Source: Palsa-1392 sp036490335 (GTDB lineage Bacteria > Verrucomicrobiota > Verrucomicrobiia > Chthoniobacterales > UBA10450). Taken from it: a DNA stretch of 64,000 nucleotides. The DNA lies in NCBI GenBank assembly GCA_036490335.1, contig DASXEB010000017.1:62001-126000 (forward strand), in the 5' to 3' direction. The position numbers and the translations under genes are program-made. Below are positions 16,192 through 25,486 of this stretch, piece after piece. Positions within the stretch are counted from its first letter, which is position 1; every line of letters begins with the position of its first letter. The notes under the pieces were generated by a model. It ran no database searches, had not been told where the DNA came from, and saw only the letters and a list, made by a program, of their open reading frames with translations.

Positions 16192-17313
16192 ATGAAATCA
16201 CCGTTCCTCGCCGCGCTGGCCGGCTGCTCCGTTTTCATCTGCACGCTCGCGACCGCTGCCGCGCAGGAACCGTCGATCGACAACCTGCTGAAAAAATTGC
16301 CGCCGCCGGAGAAGCTGATCAATCCGGCGCGCCAAATTCTGCAGCAATCCGACCCGGCATTTCAGGATCCGTTAGGCAAGCAAGTCATGGCCGCTCTCCA
16401 GCAACGCAACCTCACGGCCGCGCTGCGTGCGTCCGCCGAGCTCGTGAAACGTTATCCGAACAGCGCGGCCGCGCTCTCTCTTGATGCCACGCTCCTTATC
16501 ACCACGCGGCAATTCGTGCTCGCGCAAAACGAGCTCCAGCACGCGATCGCGGTCCAGCCGAAATTCGCGACGAGTTATTTCCTGCGCGGCGTTCTTGAGA
16601 TGATCGAGCAACGCAATCCCGCCGCGCTGGCCGATCTGCAAAAATCCACCGCGCTCGCGCCGAAGGATCCAGTGCTCGCGATTTATCTCGCCGAATGTGA
16701 GGAACGCCTCGGCCGGCGGCAGGAAGCGGAAACCGAAGCGAAAAAAGCGACCGTTCTCTCGCCCGCGTTTGGCGCCGCCTGGATCGAGCTCGCGCGCACC
16801 GAAAAAGCGCTTGGTCACAACAACGAATGCCTCCGCGCGCTCACTCGCGCGGCCGATCTTTCGCCCGACAGCGCGGCGATGCTGGCGACGATCGGCTTCA
16901 GCTACATCAACCTGAATCGTTACGCGGACGCGCTCGGCCCGCTCCAGCGCGCGGAGCATTTCGTGCCGAACAACTACCTGGTCGAAACGCAGCTCGGATT
17001 TTGTCTCGAGGAAACCGGCCAGACCGATGCCGCGATCGAGCATCTTCGCCGCGGCGCGAAGCTCGCGCCGAATTTCGCGCCGGTCTGGGAACATCTCGGC
17101 CTCGCCTACGCGAAAGCCGGGCGTCATCAGGACGCCGTCCGCGCCTTCGAGCGCGTGACAAAATTCTGGCCGAATTACCGCTTCGTCTGGACCCATCTCG
17201 CGGCCGAGTACCGCGCCATCGGCCGTCCCGACAAAGCGCAGGCCGCGGAAGCGCGCGCCGCGCAATTGCCCGCCACGCCCGCGCCTAACGAGTCGCACAA
17301 AAAGCACGCATGA
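16192..17313 (+). CDS. Exported TPR-repeat protein
   Basis: A 373-residue protein with a signal peptide (about residues 1-25) and seven or so tetratricopeptide repeats from about residue 60 to 360, recognisable by A/G at positions 8 and 20 and closing prolines (PKFATSYFLRG, PAFGAAWIELA, PNFAPVWEHLG). It probably acts as a periplasmic protein-protein scaffold. Its last four bases overlap the start of the DUF2235 gene, which suggests a shared transcript and perhaps a shared function. The PNE near the C-terminus comes from a nonamer copy at 17283. Confidence 0.85.
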   Translation: MKSPFLAALAGCSVFICTLATAAAQEPSIDNLLKKLPPPEKLINPARQILQQSDPAFQDPLGKQVMAALQQRNLTAALRASAELVKRYPNSAAALSLDATLLITTRQFVLAQNELQHAIAVQPKFATSYFLRGVLEMIEQRNPAALADLQKSTALAPKDPVLAIYLAECEERLGRRQEAETEAKKATVLSPAFGAAWIELARTEKALGHNNECLRALTRAADLSPDSAAMLATIGFSYINLNRYADALGPLQRAEHFVPNNYLVETQLGFCLEETGQTDAAIEHLRRGAKLAPNFAPVWEHLGLAYAKAGRHQDAVRAFERVTKFWPNYRFVWTHLAAEYRAIGRPDKAQAAEARAAQLPATPAPNESHKKHA

Positions 17314-20093
17314 ATTCCCCGCCGGAGATGCGTCAGCGCCAGCGCCTCGTCGTTTGTCTCGACGGCACTTGGAACAAGCGCGACGACAGCACGAATATCC
17401 TTCACCATTTCGCGCTCGCGTTTAAAGACACCGCGCCGGTCGACGGCATCGTGCAGACGAAATATTATCACGCGGGAGTCGGCACGGGCGTGCTCGATAG
17501 CGTGACCGGCGGCGCATTTGGTTTCGGGCTGGAGGACAACGTGCGCAATGCCTACGACTGGCTGGTCGAGCACTATCACGACGATCCGCCGAACGAACCG
17601 GACCAGATTTTCATCTTCGGTTTCAGTCGCGGCGCCTACACCGCGCGCTCGCTCGTCGGTTTCATCTCCACTTGCGGGTTGGTGCGACGCGGCGCGCCGT
17701 TGTCGGTGCGGGAATTGTGGGAGGACGCCTGCCTTATCGGCCGCGAACGAGAAAAACGCCGCGCCATTTGGGATTACATTTTTGGACCGGCGCCGAAAAG
17801 CATTCGTCGCATCACCGCGCTCGTCGCCGATCCATGGAACATCGAGAAGGTCGAGCGCGAGCGCGCCGTGCAAGATTTGCCTAACGACCCCAATCGCGTG
17901 CCTGGCCAGTTGCGCGACGATCTCACGCTCGCCGAGCAGTTGCTTGTGCGCTGGTCGCGTCGCGCGCGCATCACTTACCTTGGCGTTTACGACACCGTCG
18001 GCGCGCTGGGCCTCGACGCCCTCGCCATTCCGGGACTGAAAAGCAAACTCGCGCTGCATCACAATGTGCGGCCGACGACGTTGATCCAACATTGCCGCCA
18101 CGCACTCGCGCTTGACGAGCATCGCAGCAGCTTCAATCACACGCCGTTTCTGCAATTCACGGGCCACGGCGCGAGCGTTCAGGCGCCGGGAGATGCCGCG
18201 GTGGCCGCCGCGAATGCGCAAAACGAAGCGAGCCACTGGCACCGCGAAGCGGCGATGTGGCGGCGCAAAATCGAGCAGCGATGGTTCGTCGGCGCGCACT
18301 CCAACATCGGCGGCGGCTATCCCGATAATCAGCTCGTGCTTCATCCCTTTCGCTGGCTGCTCGAGGGCGCGTGCTCGGCCGGGCTGCGTTGCGAGCCGTT
18401 TCCCGACGTGCCGATTCTCGGTCATCCGCTGCCGCGGGATTCGTACGCCGAGTTCGTCAGGCCATTTTGGACGCAGATCATTCGCGGCAAACGTTTCTAT
18501 CGTACGGTCGATCCCGAACCGCGCGTGCGGGCGAAGCCGCCGCGTACTGCGGCCGGTGTCGCCCCGGCGGAGGAAGAACAAACCGGCTTTACGCTTACCA
18601 GCATTCACGAGGATCTCGATGCCTCGGTGCTGAATTGCGCGCGAGAAAATGCGGACTACCGGCCGCCCAACCTTTACGAATATGCAACCAGAAAGTTGCA
18701 GGAAAATCCGGGGGCGTCGTCGGCCGAAGATTGGCGCGCGCTCGCGGCGCAAAAACCGGAGCGCATCTGGCTGCGCAACGGCGCGGATTATCTCATCCTT
18801 CTGCTTTGGTCGGTCGGCGCGGCGTTCGGTCTCGTCGCGTTGAAGGATTTGTTCGCGCCGCAGGTTGCCTTGCGCTGGTTATTCGGCCTCGGCGCCGCGG
18901 GCGCGTTCGGTTTTGCGCTCGTCGATTGGATGGAAAGTCGCGCCAATTTTCTGCTCGCGCTCGGTCCGACCAAACCGCGGCGCCGCGCATTTCTCGACAC
19001 GATTTACTGGGCGCGCAGTCTCGGCTTCGTCCTTTTCTCGTTAGGCACAATTTCGCTTTTCATCGAGCTTTCGCTCCTCGGCTGGAGAGCGCGGGATTTA
19101 CTCGACACGTGGCAGCTCGGCCTCAGCTTCATGGCCGCCTGGTGGCCGGTCGCGGCTCTCGCGGGGTTGGGAATAATTTTTGCCAACTTGCTGGATCGCG
19201 CGCCGGCGCGTCGGCAATGGGCCGGTCTGGTCGGCGCGCTACTCGGCATCGCGACGGCGGCCCTCACCTGCATGGTCATCGTGTTCTCGGGCTGGTTCGT
19301 TTCCCGCATCGTCGCTTCGAGTTTTGGTGACACCGGCGCGAGTGAAAGTCAGCAGGCCGACAACGCGGCGCTGGCCGGATTGTTGTTGCTTCTGCAATTG
19401 AGTTGCCTTTGCCTGATGAACACGTACCGCTGGATCGGCGATCCGATGCGGCGCGCGAATCTCGGCACAATCGTCAAGCTGCAATTTTGTTTCACACCGG
19501 CCACCGTGACGCGCCGCCTCGAGACCTGGCGGCAGGCGCTTGCCTGTCATTGGGACGATGCGGATAAGGACGCGCAAAACGGACTGGCTGCGCGCGCGCT
19601 GCGAGCGATCCTGCGCGAGGCGCTCTGGCGCGACATCTTTGGGTTCATCCCCAGTTACGTGTTCGTGCTGGGATTCGGTTGCTGGTTTGCCGCCAATGTG
19701 CTCGACTGGAAATGGCTCGCGACTCCGGTTTTTGGCGCGATCCCGTGGCTGGCTTTGCCGCTCATCGCGATGGCGGCCGATTATTACGAAGACTGCTGCC
19801 ATCTGCGCTATCTCATTTTGCACCAGGCCGGCGCCGGATTTTCGCTTCTGCTCACGTTCACCTCGGGCACGGCGACGGTGATCAAGTTTCTTTTTTTCGG
19901 CATCGCGATTCCGGTCACGCTCATCAGTCTCTGGCAGGGAAACTGGTTCATTCTCGACTGGGGCAATACCACCGGCTGGCGCGGAACGCTTGCGTTGCTC
20001 GTCTCCAGCGGCGTGGCGCTATTCGTCATCCTTGTCTCGTTAGGCGCGATCGTTTATCGCGTGCGCCGGCGCATCGCCAAATCCGCGACTTAA
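17310..20093 (+). CDS. DUF2235 alpha/beta hydrolase fused to a polytopic membrane domain
   Basis: A 927-residue protein. Residues 1 to about 380 form a DUF2235 domain: VVCLDGTWNKRDD at the N-terminus, the nucleophile elbow GFSRGAYTAR (Ser106), ITYLGVYDTVGALG with an acidic residue, and HSNIGGGY. Relatives include the Tle1 phospholipase effectors of type VI secretion. From about residue 490 to 915 there are roughly nine or ten hydrophobic segments, which are not part of Tle1 effectors. A membrane-anchored cytoplasmic lipase-like enzyme is therefore more likely than a secreted toxin. No VgrG or immunity gene is adjacent. The stop overlaps the convergent lysS stop. Confidence 0.82.
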   Translation: MNSPPEMRQRQRLVVCLDGTWNKRDDSTNILHHFALAFKDTAPVDGIVQTKYYHAGVGTGVLDSVTGGAFGFGLEDNVRNAYDWLVEHYHDDPPNEPDQIFIFGFSRGAYTARSLVGFISTCGLVRRGAPLSVRELWEDACLIGREREKRRAIWDYIFGPAPKSIRRITALVADPWNIEKVERERAVQDLPNDPNRVPGQLRDDLTLAEQLLVRWSRRARITYLGVYDTVGALGLDALAIPGLKSKLALHHNVRPTTLIQHCRHALALDEHRSSFNHTPFLQFTGHGASVQAPGDAAVAAANAQNEASHWHREAAMWRRKIEQRWFVGAHSNIGGGYPDNQLVLHPFRWLLEGACSAGLRCEPFPDVPILGHPLPRDSYAEFVRPFWTQIIRGKRFYRTVDPEPRVRAKPPRTAAGVAPAEEEQTGFTLTSIHEDLDASVLNCARENADYRPPNLYEYATRKLQENPGASSAEDWRALAAQKPERIWLRNGADYLILLLWSVGAAFGLVALKDLFAPQVALRWLFGLGAAGAFGFALVDWMESRANFLLALGPTKPRRRAFLDTIYWARSLGFVLFSLGTISLFIELSLLGWRARDLLDTWQLGLSFMAAWWPVAALAGLGIIFANLLDRAPARRQWAGLVGALLGIATAALTCMVIVFSGWFVSRIVASSFGDTGASESQQADNAALAGLLLLLQLSCLCLMNTYRWIGDPMRRANLGTIVKLQFCFTPATVTRRLETWRQALACHWDDADKDAQNGLAARALRAILREALWRDIFGFIPSYVFVLGFGCWFAANVLDWKWLATPVFGAIPWLALPLIAMAADYYEDCCHLRYLILHQAGAGFSLLLTFTSGTATVIKFLFFGIAIPVTLISLWQGNWFILDWGNTTGWRGTLALLVSSGVALFVILVSLGAIVYRVRRRIAKSAT

Positions 20094-21544
20094 TCGCGCT
20101 TCGGTCTGAGGAGCGGGAAAAGAATCACGTCGCGAATCGATTCCGCGCCGGTCAGGAGCATTGTCAGGCGATCGATCCCGAGGCCGAAACCGCCCGCCGG
20201 CGGCATCCCGTGTTCGAGCGCGAGGAGAAAATCCTCATCGAGCTTTTGCGTTTCTTCACCGGCCTGCTCGAGCAAACGCTGGCGTTGCACCTGCGGATCA
20301 TTCAGCTCGGTATAACCGGGCGCGATTTCCTGGCCGTTGATCACAAGCTCGAAAACATCGACGAGCGAATCGTCCTCCGCGTTCTGTTTCGCGAGCGGCA
20401 CCAGCTCCTTCGGGCAATGGGTGACAAAAAGCGGATCGAAAGTTTTTTCCTCGACCAGTTTTTCGAAAATCTGCTGCGTCACTTCGTAATCGGCCATCCG
20501 CGGATTGATCTCGACGCCAAGCTCGTCGCATTTTGCGCGCCGTTCTTCACTCGTTAGGCCGAACCAATCCGCGCCCGCGACCTCGCAAATCAAATCGCGA
20601 TAGCGCGCGCGCTGCCACGGCCGCCTGAGATTGAGCGTGCGCGTGATTTTGCCTTCGGCGTCGCGATGTTCGATCTGGAGCGAGCCGATCACGCTCGTCG
20701 CGAGATGGCAGATCAACTCCTCGACGAGATCGGCGATTTTCTCGACGTCGGCGTAAGCCCAGTACGCTTCGAGCATCGTGAACTCCGGATTGTGCCGCCG
20801 GGAAATGCCTTCGTTGCGGAAGTTGCGATTCACTTCGAAAACCTTGTGAAAACCGCCCACGAGCAGCCGTTTCAAATACAACTCCGGCGCGATGCGCAGA
20901 AAAAGATCGAGCCCGAGCGCGTTGTGATGGGTGCGAAAAGGCTCCGCCGCCGCGCCGCCCGGAATCGTTTGCAACATCGGCGTCTCGACCTCGAGAAATC
21001 CCCGCGCCTGCATGAACTGCCGCATCTCGCGCAGGATCGCGATGCGTTGCGCGAAGACTTCGCGTGAGCGCTCGTTCGTCACGAGATCGAGGTAACGCTG
21101 GCGATAACGCGCCTCGACATCGGCCAGCCCATGCCATTTTTCCGGCAGCGGGCGGAGCGCTTTCGCGAGCACTTCGAAACGCCGCACCTTCAAAGTCGGC
21201 TCGCCGGTTTTGGTCAGAAAACAACTGCCTTCGACGCCGATGAAATCGCCGAGATCAAGCAACGCAAAAATTTCCATCGCCTCCGCGCCAAGCTCTTTTG
21301 CCTGCACGTAAATTTGCAGCCGCCCGCTCGCGTCGCGCAGATCGAGAAAATGACTTTTGCCCATGTCGCGATGCGCGGTGATGCGGCCGGCGGCGCGAAA
21401 GTTTTCGCCTTCGGCAAATTTTGCGCGCAGCTCCGCGAGCGTGCCGCTGATTTCAAAACCGCGGCCAAACGGCGCGACACCGCGGGCGCGCAACGCGTCC
21501 AGTTTTTCCCGGCGCAAGGCGATGAGTTGGTTTTCTTCTTCCAT
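20090..21544 (-). CDS. lysS: Lysyl-tRNA synthetase, class II
   Basis: A 484-residue class IIb synthetase, close to the usual 490-500. OB-fold anticodon domain (residues about 40-150), then the catalytic domain with motif 2 (FRNEGISRRHNPEFTMLEAYWAY) and motif 3 (GFGLGIDRLTMLL) near the C-terminus. It charges tRNA-Lys. I chose the ATG at 21544 (MEEENQLIALRREKL), which matches the family N-terminus. It is monocistronic and convergent with the DUF2235 gene. Confidence 0.96.
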   Translation of the reverse strand: MEEENQLIALRREKLDALRARGVAPFGRGFEISGTLAELRAKFAEGENFRAAGRITAHRDMGKSHFLDLRDASGRLQIYVQAKELGAEAMEIFALLDLGDFIGVEGSCFLTKTGEPTLKVRRFEVLAKALRPLPEKWHGLADVEARYRQRYLDLVTNERSREVFAQRIAILREMRQFMQARGFLEVETPMLQTIPGGAAAEPFRTHHNALGLDLFLRIAPELYLKRLLVGGFHKVFEVNRNFRNEGISRRHNPEFTMLEAYWAYADVEKIADLVEELICHLATSVIGSLQIEHRDAEGKITRTLNLRRPWQRARYRDLICEVAGADWFGLTSEERRAKCDELGVEINPRMADYEVTQQIFEKLVEEKTFDPLFVTHCPKELVPLAKQNAEDDSLVDVFELVINGQEIAPGYTELNDPQVQRQRLLEQAGEETQKLDEDFLLALEHGMPPAGGFGLGIDRLTMLLTGAESIRDVILFPLLRPKRD

Positions 21545-21662
21545 GACGAGCGCGTCGGTCCGCGCGAAGGATCGAATCTTAACCGGATTTAAATCGCTGC
21601 ACAGATTTTGTCGCGCGTTTGAAACATCCAAACGAATCCTCGGCGCGCGAAATATTTGTGTT

Positions 21663-22118
21663 ATGCCAGAAAAAGAAACGATGGAACGGGCCCGCGAAGA
21701 CGAGCGCGAAGGAAAATCGCCTTCGACCCAGGCGGGCGAATTTGTCCGTGAGGAGATGGATCACATCCGCGAAGGCAAGCACGGTGCGAGCTCGGCGAAA
21801 CAGGCGATCGCGATCGGCCTTTCGAAAGCGCGGCGTGCCGGGGTGAAATTGCCGCCGCCGAAAAAAGGAACGACCTCGACCAAAGTGCGGAAACAGGCGA
21901 TGCGCGATTCCGCCAAAGGCGCGAGCAAGAGCAAAAAGAAGCCTTCGGCGACAAGATCGCGCGCAGTGAAAAAAGCTTTGCGCCGCAAGCCGCACGCCGC
22001 GGCTTCGCATCGCGCGCTCTCGCGCCAAGCGCATTCGGCTGCGCGCAAACGTGGTGCCGGTGATCGTTCGGCCGCGGCGAAAAAGGCAGCGAAGACCCGC
22101 AAACGCAACCGTCGTTAG
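21663..22118 (+). CDS. DUF6496-like basic protein
   Basis: A 151-residue lysine/arginine-rich protein. The conserved core STQAGEFVREEMDHIREGKHGASSAKQAIAIGLSKARRAG near residues 20-60 is the DUF6496-type motif. The rest is a low-complexity basic tail (KSKKKPSATRSRAVKKALRRK) like histone H1 or Ku-type tails, suggesting nucleic acid binding. The stop codon TAG is supplied by a TCGTTAGGC copy at 22112. A smaller basic gene follows 10 bp later. Confidence 0.72.
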   Translation: MPEKETMERAREDEREGKSPSTQAGEFVREEMDHIREGKHGASSAKQAIAIGLSKARRAGVKLPPPKKGTTSTKVRKQAMRDSAKGASKSKKKPSATRSRAVKKALRRKPHAAASHRALSRQAHSAARKRGAGDRSAAAKKAAKTRKRNRR

Positions 22119-22128
22119 GCAAAAAACC

Positions 22129-22290
22129 GTGGCCACGAAAAAACAGACCGCCGCCGCGCGGCGCAACATCAAAAAAGCCGCCGGCGTCGCGAAGGAAAAA
22201 CGCACGATCGCGCATCTTCCGAAGAAGACGCGGACCGCGCTCGGCAAACAGGGCGCGAAGATTGCGAAACAAAAACGGAAGGGCGATTAG
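22129..22290 (+). CDS. Small lysine-rich protein
   Basis: A 53-residue protein from a GTG start (ATKKQTAAARRNIKKAAGVAKEKRTIAHLPKKTRTALGKQG and a KRKG tail). The block QTAAARRNIKKAA...KRTIAHLPKKTRTALG is a pattern I recall from small basic proteins in soil bacteria, of unknown function and probably DNA or RNA binding. It follows the DUF6496-like gene with a 10-bp gap. The start is uncertain because no clear ribosome site is visible. Confidence 0.65.
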   Translation: MATKKQTAAARRNIKKAAGVAKEKRTIAHLPKKTRTALGKQGAKIAKQKRKGD

Positions 22291-22326
22291 CGGCGCGAGC
22301 CAGTCCTTTACTCGTTAGGCGATGCG

Positions 22327-22776
22327 CTAGCGCTGATTCGGAACGTAGATCGCCATTCCGCGTGCGCCGTTGCTGACGAGCGGAAACCCTCCGCTGGCCG
22401 AGCCGCTCACTGCCGTCACGCCGCCGCGGTCGCCGGAAATCCCGCCGCCGCCCACGCCGATGCCGACCGCGCCGGTCGGCCGGTCGTCGACGAGCGTGAG
22501 GAGGACGCCGTTTGCGCCGACCTTTGCGGCCTCGATTTTCAATTTCTCGATCGCGTTCGCTTCGCCTTGCGCGGTGCCGTGGAAGAAGCTCGTTCCGCTC
22601 GTCGCGTCGAGAAACGCGATTTGTTCGAACTTCGACGGCGGCGCCTTGTAAACGCGCACGTCAGCCGGATTGATTGGCGGACGCGCCGGCCCGACCAGTT
22701 GCGAAGAGCTGGTGCCGCAACCCGCGACAAGAAGCAATCCCAGCAGGACTGCGGCAGCGCGAAATGGTTTCATCAT
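22327..22776 (-). CDS. Putative lipoprotein
   Basis: A 149-residue protein with a lipoprotein signal: MMKPFRAAAVLLGLLLVAGC, lipobox LVAGC with Cys at about 20. The mature part has GEANAIEKLKIEAAKVGANGVLL, a helix and strand pattern seen in small RcsF/DUF4156-like outer-membrane lipoproteins, followed by a glycine-rich stretch (GIGVGGGGISG). The function is unknown. It is transcribed leftward; a nonamer lies just past its stop at 22312. Confidence 0.7.
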   Translation of the reverse strand: MMKPFRAAAVLLGLLLVAGCGTSSSQLVGPARPPINPADVRVYKAPPSKFEQIAFLDATSGTSFFHGTAQGEANAIEKLKIEAAKVGANGVLLTLVDDRPTGAVGIGVGGGGISGDRGGVTAVSGSASGGFPLVSNGARGMAIYVPNQR

Positions 22777-22849
22777 TTTTGAAAAGGCGCGGGATCGCGC
22801 GCGCGGTTGGATGGAAATGCCGGCGCAAGTGTTCGTTCTGATCGCGTCG

Positions 22850-23389
22850 TTAGGCAAAATGTTTTGCGATCAATTTGCGGATGCTCGTCAGGTTGCGCAT
22901 TGATGAGGTCGGCAGGCGCAACGCGCGAAGCTCCGGCGCGCTCCAGATTTTCGAGTCGGAAGTGCGGACGCGGCAGAGCCAGTAATATTCGCGGCCGATC
23001 ACGCGCAAGGCGTCGTCGCGCGAGCGGACGGCGGCGAGTTTTCGCGCGATGTCGGACGCCAATTGCTGATGGAGAAAGCCGACGTGCACGGTTATTCCCG
23101 GCTCTTTTTCGTCGGGGAAAATTTTCCGCCCGCCAATCGCGACAACTTCTTCGCGGCTGCGCACGAAAGTATCGACTCTGTAGCCGAGCGATTTTTCGAG
23201 ACGCCGCTCAATCTCGCGCTCCAGTCGCGCGGTGTCTGTGCTGTCGATCGAGAAGATAACGTTTCCGCTCGCGATAAAAGTCTCGACCTGACTGAACCTG
23301 AGCTCTTCGAATAATTTCCTCAGCTCGCTCATGGCGGGCCGGCGTTTCCCGAGATTTATCCCGCGCAGGAAGGCGACGTAACGCGGCAT
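22850..23389 (-). CDS. DUF1697 family protein
   Basis: A 179-residue DUF1697 protein, recognised by MPRYVAFLRGINLGKRRPAMSELRKLFEELRFSQVETFIASGNVIF at the N-terminus and FLHQQLASDIARKLAA later. The family is widespread and uncharacterised. The stop codon TAA is part of a nonamer copy (GCC TAA CGA read on the minus strand, 22847-22855), and the start codon overlaps another at 23389. Confidence 0.9.
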   Translation of the reverse strand: MPRYVAFLRGINLGKRRPAMSELRKLFEELRFSQVETFIASGNVIFSIDSTDTARLEREIERRLEKSLGYRVDTFVRSREEVVAIGGRKIFPDEKEPGITVHVGFLHQQLASDIARKLAAVRSRDDALRVIGREYYWLCRVRTSDSKIWSAPELRALRLPTSSMRNLTSIRKLIAKHFA

Positions 23390-23677
23390 CGTTAGGCTGG
23401 CGACTCGTCTCGCCCAGCAGATGACCTGGGTTTTTTTCGCGCGAGCGCGCGCACGGCTGCGAGGCAGTCGTGTTTTGCCATCGAAGTCCGTTGGCTCATC
23501 GTCGCGGTCCCGTCCGCGACGCAGTGAGCCATTTCTCACGCCAGCGAACACCTCGTTCCTCGTCCATTGTCGGCTTGTCTATCGCAGGGCTCCGATCGGC
23601 GCAATCGGGCGCGAACATAAAATTTGCGTTGCGCTCGCTCGCACCGGCATATTGGCGACCCGCGTGATCACGTTTTT

Positions 23678-24148
23678 ATGGCTCTCGATTTACCTGAAAC
23701 CGCTTCGAAACTAGGCGGCCCGCTCGTCAAACAGTTCTCGATTTTTCTGCCGAACAAAGTCGGCGCGATGCTCGACATCGTGAAATTGCTCAGCACCCGC
23801 AATACCCACGTCGTCGCGCTCAGCATCGCCGAGCAGACTGATTCCGCGATCGCGCGCATCGTCGTGAGCGATCCCGAACAGGTCGAAAATATTTTTCGCG
23901 AGCACGAGGTCGCGTTTGGCGTGTGCGAGATGGTCGTGGTCGAGCTGCAGGAAGTCGCGACCGAACTTTCGAAACTGCTCGCCGCGCTTCTCATGGCGGA
24001 AGTGAACGTGCACTTCAGCTATCCGCTCCTCACCCGGCCGCACGGCCGCGCGGCGCTCGCGCTGCACGTCGACGACACCGAGTGCGCGACTTCGGTTTTG
24101 CAGGGCGAAGGTTTCAAGATTCTGAGTCAGACGGATATTTCTCGTTAG
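23678..24148 (+). CDS. Tandem ACT-domain protein
   Basis: A 156-residue protein of two ACT domains: LVKQFSIFLPNKVGAMLDIVKLL at the start and a second, weaker copy from about residue 85 (MAEVNVHFSYPLLTRPHGRAALALHVDD). Such proteins sense amino acids or act as small regulatory subunits. There is no enzyme subunit next to it. The 288-bp gap upstream holds nothing I can identify. Two direct nonamer copies (24142 and 24155) lie at its end; the first provides the TAG stop. Confidence 0.82.
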   Translation: MALDLPETASKLGGPLVKQFSIFLPNKVGAMLDIVKLLSTRNTHVVALSIAEQTDSAIARIVVSDPEQVENIFREHEVAFGVCEMVVVELQEVATELSKLLAALLMAEVNVHFSYPLLTRPHGRAALALHVDDTECATSVLQGEGFKILSQTDISR

Positions 24149-24163
24149 GCTGATTCGTTAGGC
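24142..24163 (+). repeat. Two direct TCGTTAGGC copies, 4 bp apart
   Basis: Copies at 24142-24150 and 24155-24163 in the same orientation at the end of the ACT-domain gene. The closest direct pair in the window. Confidence 0.9.
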
Positions 24164-24249
24164 GCCCGCATTTGATTCGATCCGAACTGCGGTTGTCCGC
24201 CGGTGAAAATCCGTTGCCGAGCCAGTCGCCGACGGCAATGGTAGGAACG

Positions 24250-25464
24250 ATGATCATCCAGGCGCGCGAAGCCTTTCAATTCGACACGATCGACGATGTG
24301 CTCCACGACATCGCCGCGGGCAAAATGGTGATCGTGACCGACGACGCCGACCGCGAAAACGAAGGCGACCTCATCATGGCCGCCGAAAAAGCGACGCCGC
24401 AGGCAATCAATTTCATGACCATGCACGGCCGCGGTTTGATCTGCGCGCCGTTGACGAACGAACGCGCCGAGCAGCTCGGCCTTCAGCGCATGGTCGCGCA
24501 AAATCGCGAAATGTATCGCACCGATTTCACCGTCTCGGTCGATGCCGCGCGCGGAGTCACGACCGGGATCAGCGCGCACGATCGGGCCGCGACAGTGCGC
24601 ATCATCGCGAACCCGAAATCGAAGCCGGACGACCTCGTGCAGCCGGGTCACATCTTTCCCTTGCGCGCGAAGGAAGGCGGCGTGCTGCGGCGCGCCGGAC
24701 ACACTGAGGCGGCGGTCGATCTCGCGCGGCTTGCCGGTCTCGCAGCGGTCGGGGTTCTTTGCGAAATTTTGCACGACGACGGCACGATGGCGCGGCTGCC
24801 GGAGCTGATGCAGTTCAAAAAAAAGCATCGGCTGCGCATTTGCACGATCCAGAATTTGATCGCGCACCGCCGCGTGCGCGAGAAGCTGATCGTGCGCGAG
24901 CAGGTGGTTAAATTGCCGACCGATTACGGCGATTTCGACTTGCACATGTATCGCTCGACGGTCGACGGCGCGCATCATCTCGCGCTCGTGAAAGGGAAAA
25001 TTTCCAAGACCAAACCGACCCTCGTGCGCGTGCACAGCGAATGTCTCACTGGCGACGTTTTCGGCTCGCGCCGCTGCGATTGCGGGAATCAACTGCACGC
25101 CGCGCTTAAGCAGATCAGCGAAGCCGGCGGGGTGCTCGTTTACATGCGGCAGGAAGGTCGCGGCATCGGGCTGGCGGCGAAAATTCACGCCTACAAATTG
25201 CAGGAGGAAGGCCTCGACACCGTCGAGGCGAATGCGCGGCTCGGCTTCGCCAGCGACCTGCGCGATTACGGCATCGGTGCGCAGATTCTTTACGATCTCG
25301 GGGTGCGCAAATTTCGTTTCCTGACCAACAATCCGAAGAAAGTCGTCGGCCTCGAAGGTTACGGGATTCAGATGGTCGAACAGGTCCCGATCCGGAGCGC
25401 GCCCAATCCGCATAACGCCAAATATCTCGAGACGAAAAAACTCAAGATGGGGCATCTGCTATAG
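24250..25464 (+). CDS. ribBA: Bifunctional DHBP synthase / GTP cyclohydrolase II
   Basis: A 404-residue fusion. The N-terminal RibB domain (residues 1 to about 205) has the acidic loop DDADRENEGDLIMAAE and makes 3,4-dihydroxy-2-butanone 4-phosphate. The C-terminal RibA domain has the zinc site CLTGDVFGSRRCDCG and RQEGRGIGL, and opens GTP to the pyrimidine precursor. It thus provides both substrates for the riboflavin pathway. The ATG at 24250 is preceded by AGGA at a short distance; 24238 and a TTG at 24172 are alternatives. ribH follows 21 bp later; I found no FMN riboswitch upstream. Confidence 0.95.
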   Translation: MIIQAREAFQFDTIDDVLHDIAAGKMVIVTDDADRENEGDLIMAAEKATPQAINFMTMHGRGLICAPLTNERAEQLGLQRMVAQNREMYRTDFTVSVDAARGVTTGISAHDRAATVRIIANPKSKPDDLVQPGHIFPLRAKEGGVLRRAGHTEAAVDLARLAGLAAVGVLCEILHDDGTMARLPELMQFKKKHRLRICTIQNLIAHRRVREKLIVREQVVKLPTDYGDFDLHMYRSTVDGAHHLALVKGKISKTKPTLVRVHSECLTGDVFGSRRCDCGNQLHAALKQISEAGGVLVYMRQEGRGIGLAAKIHAYKLQEEGLDTVEANARLGFASDLRDYGIGAQILYDLGVRKFRFLTNNPKKVVGLEGYGIQMVEQVPIRSAPNPHNAKYLETKKLKMGHLL

Positions 25465-25469
25465 CGAGT

Positions 25470-25486
25470 TCGTTAGGGCCTAACGA
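25470..25486. repeat. Palindromic pair of uptake-like nonamers between ribBA and ribH
   Basis: TCGTTAGG, one central G, then CCTAACGA: a 17-bp perfect palindrome made of two overlapping nonamer cores, filling the ribBA-ribH gap and ending on the first base of the ribH start codon. As RNA the stem could not fold without a loop, so a terminator role is doubtful here. Confidence 0.9.

Noticed and set aside
17310..20093. Type VI secretion effector Tle1
   Set aside because: No VgrG, PAAR or immunity gene is adjacent, and the long membrane domain does not fit a delivered effector.
24164..24249. FMN riboswitch ahead of ribBA
   Set aside because: The leader is under 100 bp and lacks the conserved RFN-element blocks.
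24145..25455. A 436-codon minus-strand frame opposite ribBA
   Set aside because: ribBA is unambiguous; the reverse frame is a shadow caused by codon bias.
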